Assembly (NCBI GenBank): GCA_027618625.1
Contig: JAQCER010000252.1
Location: 1 to 5,981, forward strand
Source of the DNA: Verrucomicrobiota bacterium
GTDB lineage: Bacteria; Verrucomicrobiota; Verrucomicrobiia; Verrucomicrobiales; DEV007
Length of the DNA: 5,981 nt
Direction: 5' to 3'
Positions within the stretch are counted from its first letter, which is position 1. Each line of letters opens with the position of its first letter. Shown in pieces: positions 4,555 to 5,981 of this stretch. The notes beneath the pieces were generated by a model. That model worked only from the letters and a program-made list of their open reading frames with translations. It searched no databases and was not told the DNA's origin. The position numbers were made by a program, and so were the translations under genes.

Positions 4555-5981
4555 TCATGGCGCTGCGGCATCTGCTGTCGCGCTGGGGCTGGTGGCCGTG
4601 CGAAATCCTACTGCCAGCTGGGCGGCATCGGCGGCCTTCGCCGGACGGCGTTCGGTGATACTGGCCACTGTCGTCGCAAATGAGCCTCCCATGACTGCGG
4701 GAACCCGCTTGTCCGGGAATTCGGGATGGGGTACCCAGGTGTCGACCCATTCGCTCACATTCCCTGCCATGCCGACGACGCCACGCGGGCTTCGATCATT
4801 GGCAAAAGCGGTTACAGGTGCCCAGTAATTAAAGCCGTCGACTGTGCCACCGGGGCCGTTCGGTTCGAAGTCTGCACCGGAATTGTAGAGCGCCGGGGCA
4901 TCGGTGCGGCCCCATGGAAAGCGTGCATCGGGATTGGGGCTCAGGGCGGCCAAGTGCCACTCGGCAGCGGTGGGCAGGCGATGGCCTTTCCATTTGGCAT
5001 AGGCGTAGGCATCCCACCAGTCGACGGCAATGATCGGGTGGTTGAGGCTGATGGGCTGCCCGTGGAATTTTCCGCCGTGCTTCGCTGCTTTGTAAATGTC
5101 GCTCCAACTGGCGGGTGTATGGCCGGACTTGGTTGCCGGTTGGTCACTGTGATCAAAACGCTTCGCGGCATCACCGGCCGCATTCAGCGCGAGGAGGAAC
5201 TCCGCATATTGCCCGATGGTCACCTCGTGTTCATCGATCGAAAAAGTCGCAACACTTTCCGTGGTATCTCCAGTGGATACGCTGCCGGCGGGAATGGCGA
5301 TCATTTTGTCAAATGCCTTGGCGGCCGGTGCCGTTGCGCCGCCAGTCAGCGCAAAGAACGCTCCTGCCACGATAGCAGCACAAATCCCTAACGTTCCCAC
5401 CAATACCAGCGGTCGCGCAGGTTTCCTATCGCTGCGGGTGGGCTTCGCTGCAATGGTTGAACTTGGAGCGTGCTTGCTGCCGGGTGTTCCGCTTCTGGTG
5501 ATCGAACGCAGCACCTCCCGTGCTCGTTTTGCAGCCTGTCCCCAGTCTGAAGTCTCACCGTGCGTGACCGATTTGAAAAAGCCGTCTGCCGCTGCGGATT
5601 CCGGCATTCCACGGTGGAGCAATACGGACATCGCCTGTCCGATCTTTGGCAGCTCGGCGAGTGGATTAGGCTGCGTGCTTAAATGCGCGGTCGCCAGATT
5701 GTCCAGGCGGGGAATGCCATCCTCTCCCCAATGCACCGCGTCGGGAGTCAGCTCGATGCGTTTGGTCTGGTTCCCGTCGAGGTAGGACATTGCTTCCGAG
5801 GTTGCCAGAAAAATGCTCATTGCTTGATCAGGTGTCAGTCGTGTGCCGGCCGCGTGCAGTTGGGTAAGGTTCCTGCCCCGCACCAGCTCCCGCGTGTAGT
5901 AGACGGTGCCCTTGGTTTCCTGAGCCTCGTAGACGGGAGTAATGTATGGATGCACCACGCCAGCGCGCGCCTGCACCAGAG
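4555..5981 (-). CDS. Membrane protein with degenerate kinase domain and FGE-sulfatase-like domain (5' partial)
   Basis: The gene runs off the right edge. Residue numbers count from the GTG at 5976, which is internal to the kinase fold and not the real start. Residues 5-158 fit a Ser/Thr kinase-like domain from the end of helix C onward: VVHPYITPVYEA, then VYYTRELVRGRNLTQL as strand 5 and hinge. The catalytic-loop position reads KRIELTPDAVHW instead of HRDxKxxN, and LDNLA replaces DFG, so it is probably a pseudokinase. The ATP-lysine region is outside the window. A Pro/Ser/Lys linker (160-188) leads to one membrane helix (189-211). Residues 222-461 are an FGE-sulfatase (SUMF1-type) domain: MIAIPAGSVSTG, DEHEVTIGQYAEFL, VDWWDAYAYAKWKGHRLPTA, FPWG, GNVSEWVDTW, MGGSF and GFRTA. 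The only cysteine seen is C199 in the helix, so the paired active-site cysteines of true FGEs are absent. Likely roles are sensing or scaffolding at the membrane with the FGE-like domain outside. It is first of the three minus-strand genes. Confidence 0.9.
   Translation of the reverse strand, partial: LVQARAGVVHPYITPVYEAQETKGTVYYTRELVRGRNLTQLHAAGTRLTPDQAMSIFLATSEAMSYLDGNQTKRIELTPDAVHWGEDGIPRLDNLATAHLSTQPNPLAELPKIGQAMSVLLHRGMPESAAADGFFKSVTHGETSDWGQAAKRAREVLRSITRSGTPGSKHAPSSTIAAKPTRSDRKPARPLVLVGTLGICAAIVAGAFFALTGGATAPAAKAFDKMIAIPAGSVSTGDTTESVATFSIDEHEVTIGQYAEFLLALNAAGDAAKRFDHSDQPATKSGHTPASWSDIYKAAKHGGKFHGQPISLNHPIIAVDWWDAYAYAKWKGHRLPTAAEWHLAALSPNPDARFPWGRTDAPALYNSGADFEPNGPGGTVDGFNYWAPVTAFANDRSPRGVVGMAGNVSEWVDTWVPHPEFPDKRVPAVMGGSFATTVASITERRPAKAADAAQLAVGFRTATSPSATADAAAP

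Noticed and set aside
4726..5391. Open frame of 221 codons on the plus strand opposite the FGE-like domain
   Set aside because: The opposite strand carries clear FGE-sulfatase motifs throughout, while this frame has no recognisable pattern.

Overview
The window is a bacterial chromosomal segment with fairly high GC. The gene content suggests the Verrucomicrobiota or a neighbouring PVC lineage. The pointers are a YbhE-type lactonase, C-terminal modules like those on verrucomicrobial and planctomycetal alpha-L-fucosidases, a kinase-like domain fused through a membrane segment to a formylglycine-generating-enzyme-like (FGE-sulfatase) domain, and a stand-alone secreted Amidase_3 protein. This assignment comes from family recognition and was not tested by a search.

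Left part (1-1638, plus strand): the 3' portion of a gene that enters from outside the window. It encodes the last blades of a lactonase-type beta-propeller, running in frame into a sandwich region and two related carbohydrate-binding-like modules. This is an unusual lactonase/fucosidase-tail fusion.

Middle part (1639-2715): about 1.08 kb with no convincing intact gene. It holds a 100-codon hypothetical ORF (1739-2038) whose membrane-helix N-terminus seems to lie in another frame. Four bases later comes a small ORF (2043) that could reach a second membrane-helix reading frame by a -1 shift at a run of seven Gs. That run is followed, after 5 nt, by two short stem-loops. Two related REP-like hairpins lie at 2363-2383 and 2522-2548. 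The region may be decaying genes, may carry sequencing indels, or, more speculatively, may contain a programmed frameshift.

Right part (2716-5981, minus strand): three genes in the same direction. In transcription order they are a 5'-truncated membrane protein with a degenerate kinase domain, one membrane helix and an FGE-like domain lacking the catalytic cysteines; a secreted or lipid-anchored protein of unknown family with an Ig-like N-terminal part; and a secreted zinc N-acetylmuramoyl-L-alanine amidase. Gaps of 79 and 122 nt allow co-transcription but also internal promoters. All three products are predicted to act at or outside the inner membrane, so a cell-envelope role is a reasonable inference.

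No tRNA, rRNA, CRISPR array, transposase or integrase was seen. The most interesting points are the fusion gene, the pseudokinase/cysteine-less FGE protein and the G7 plus stem-loop arrangement.
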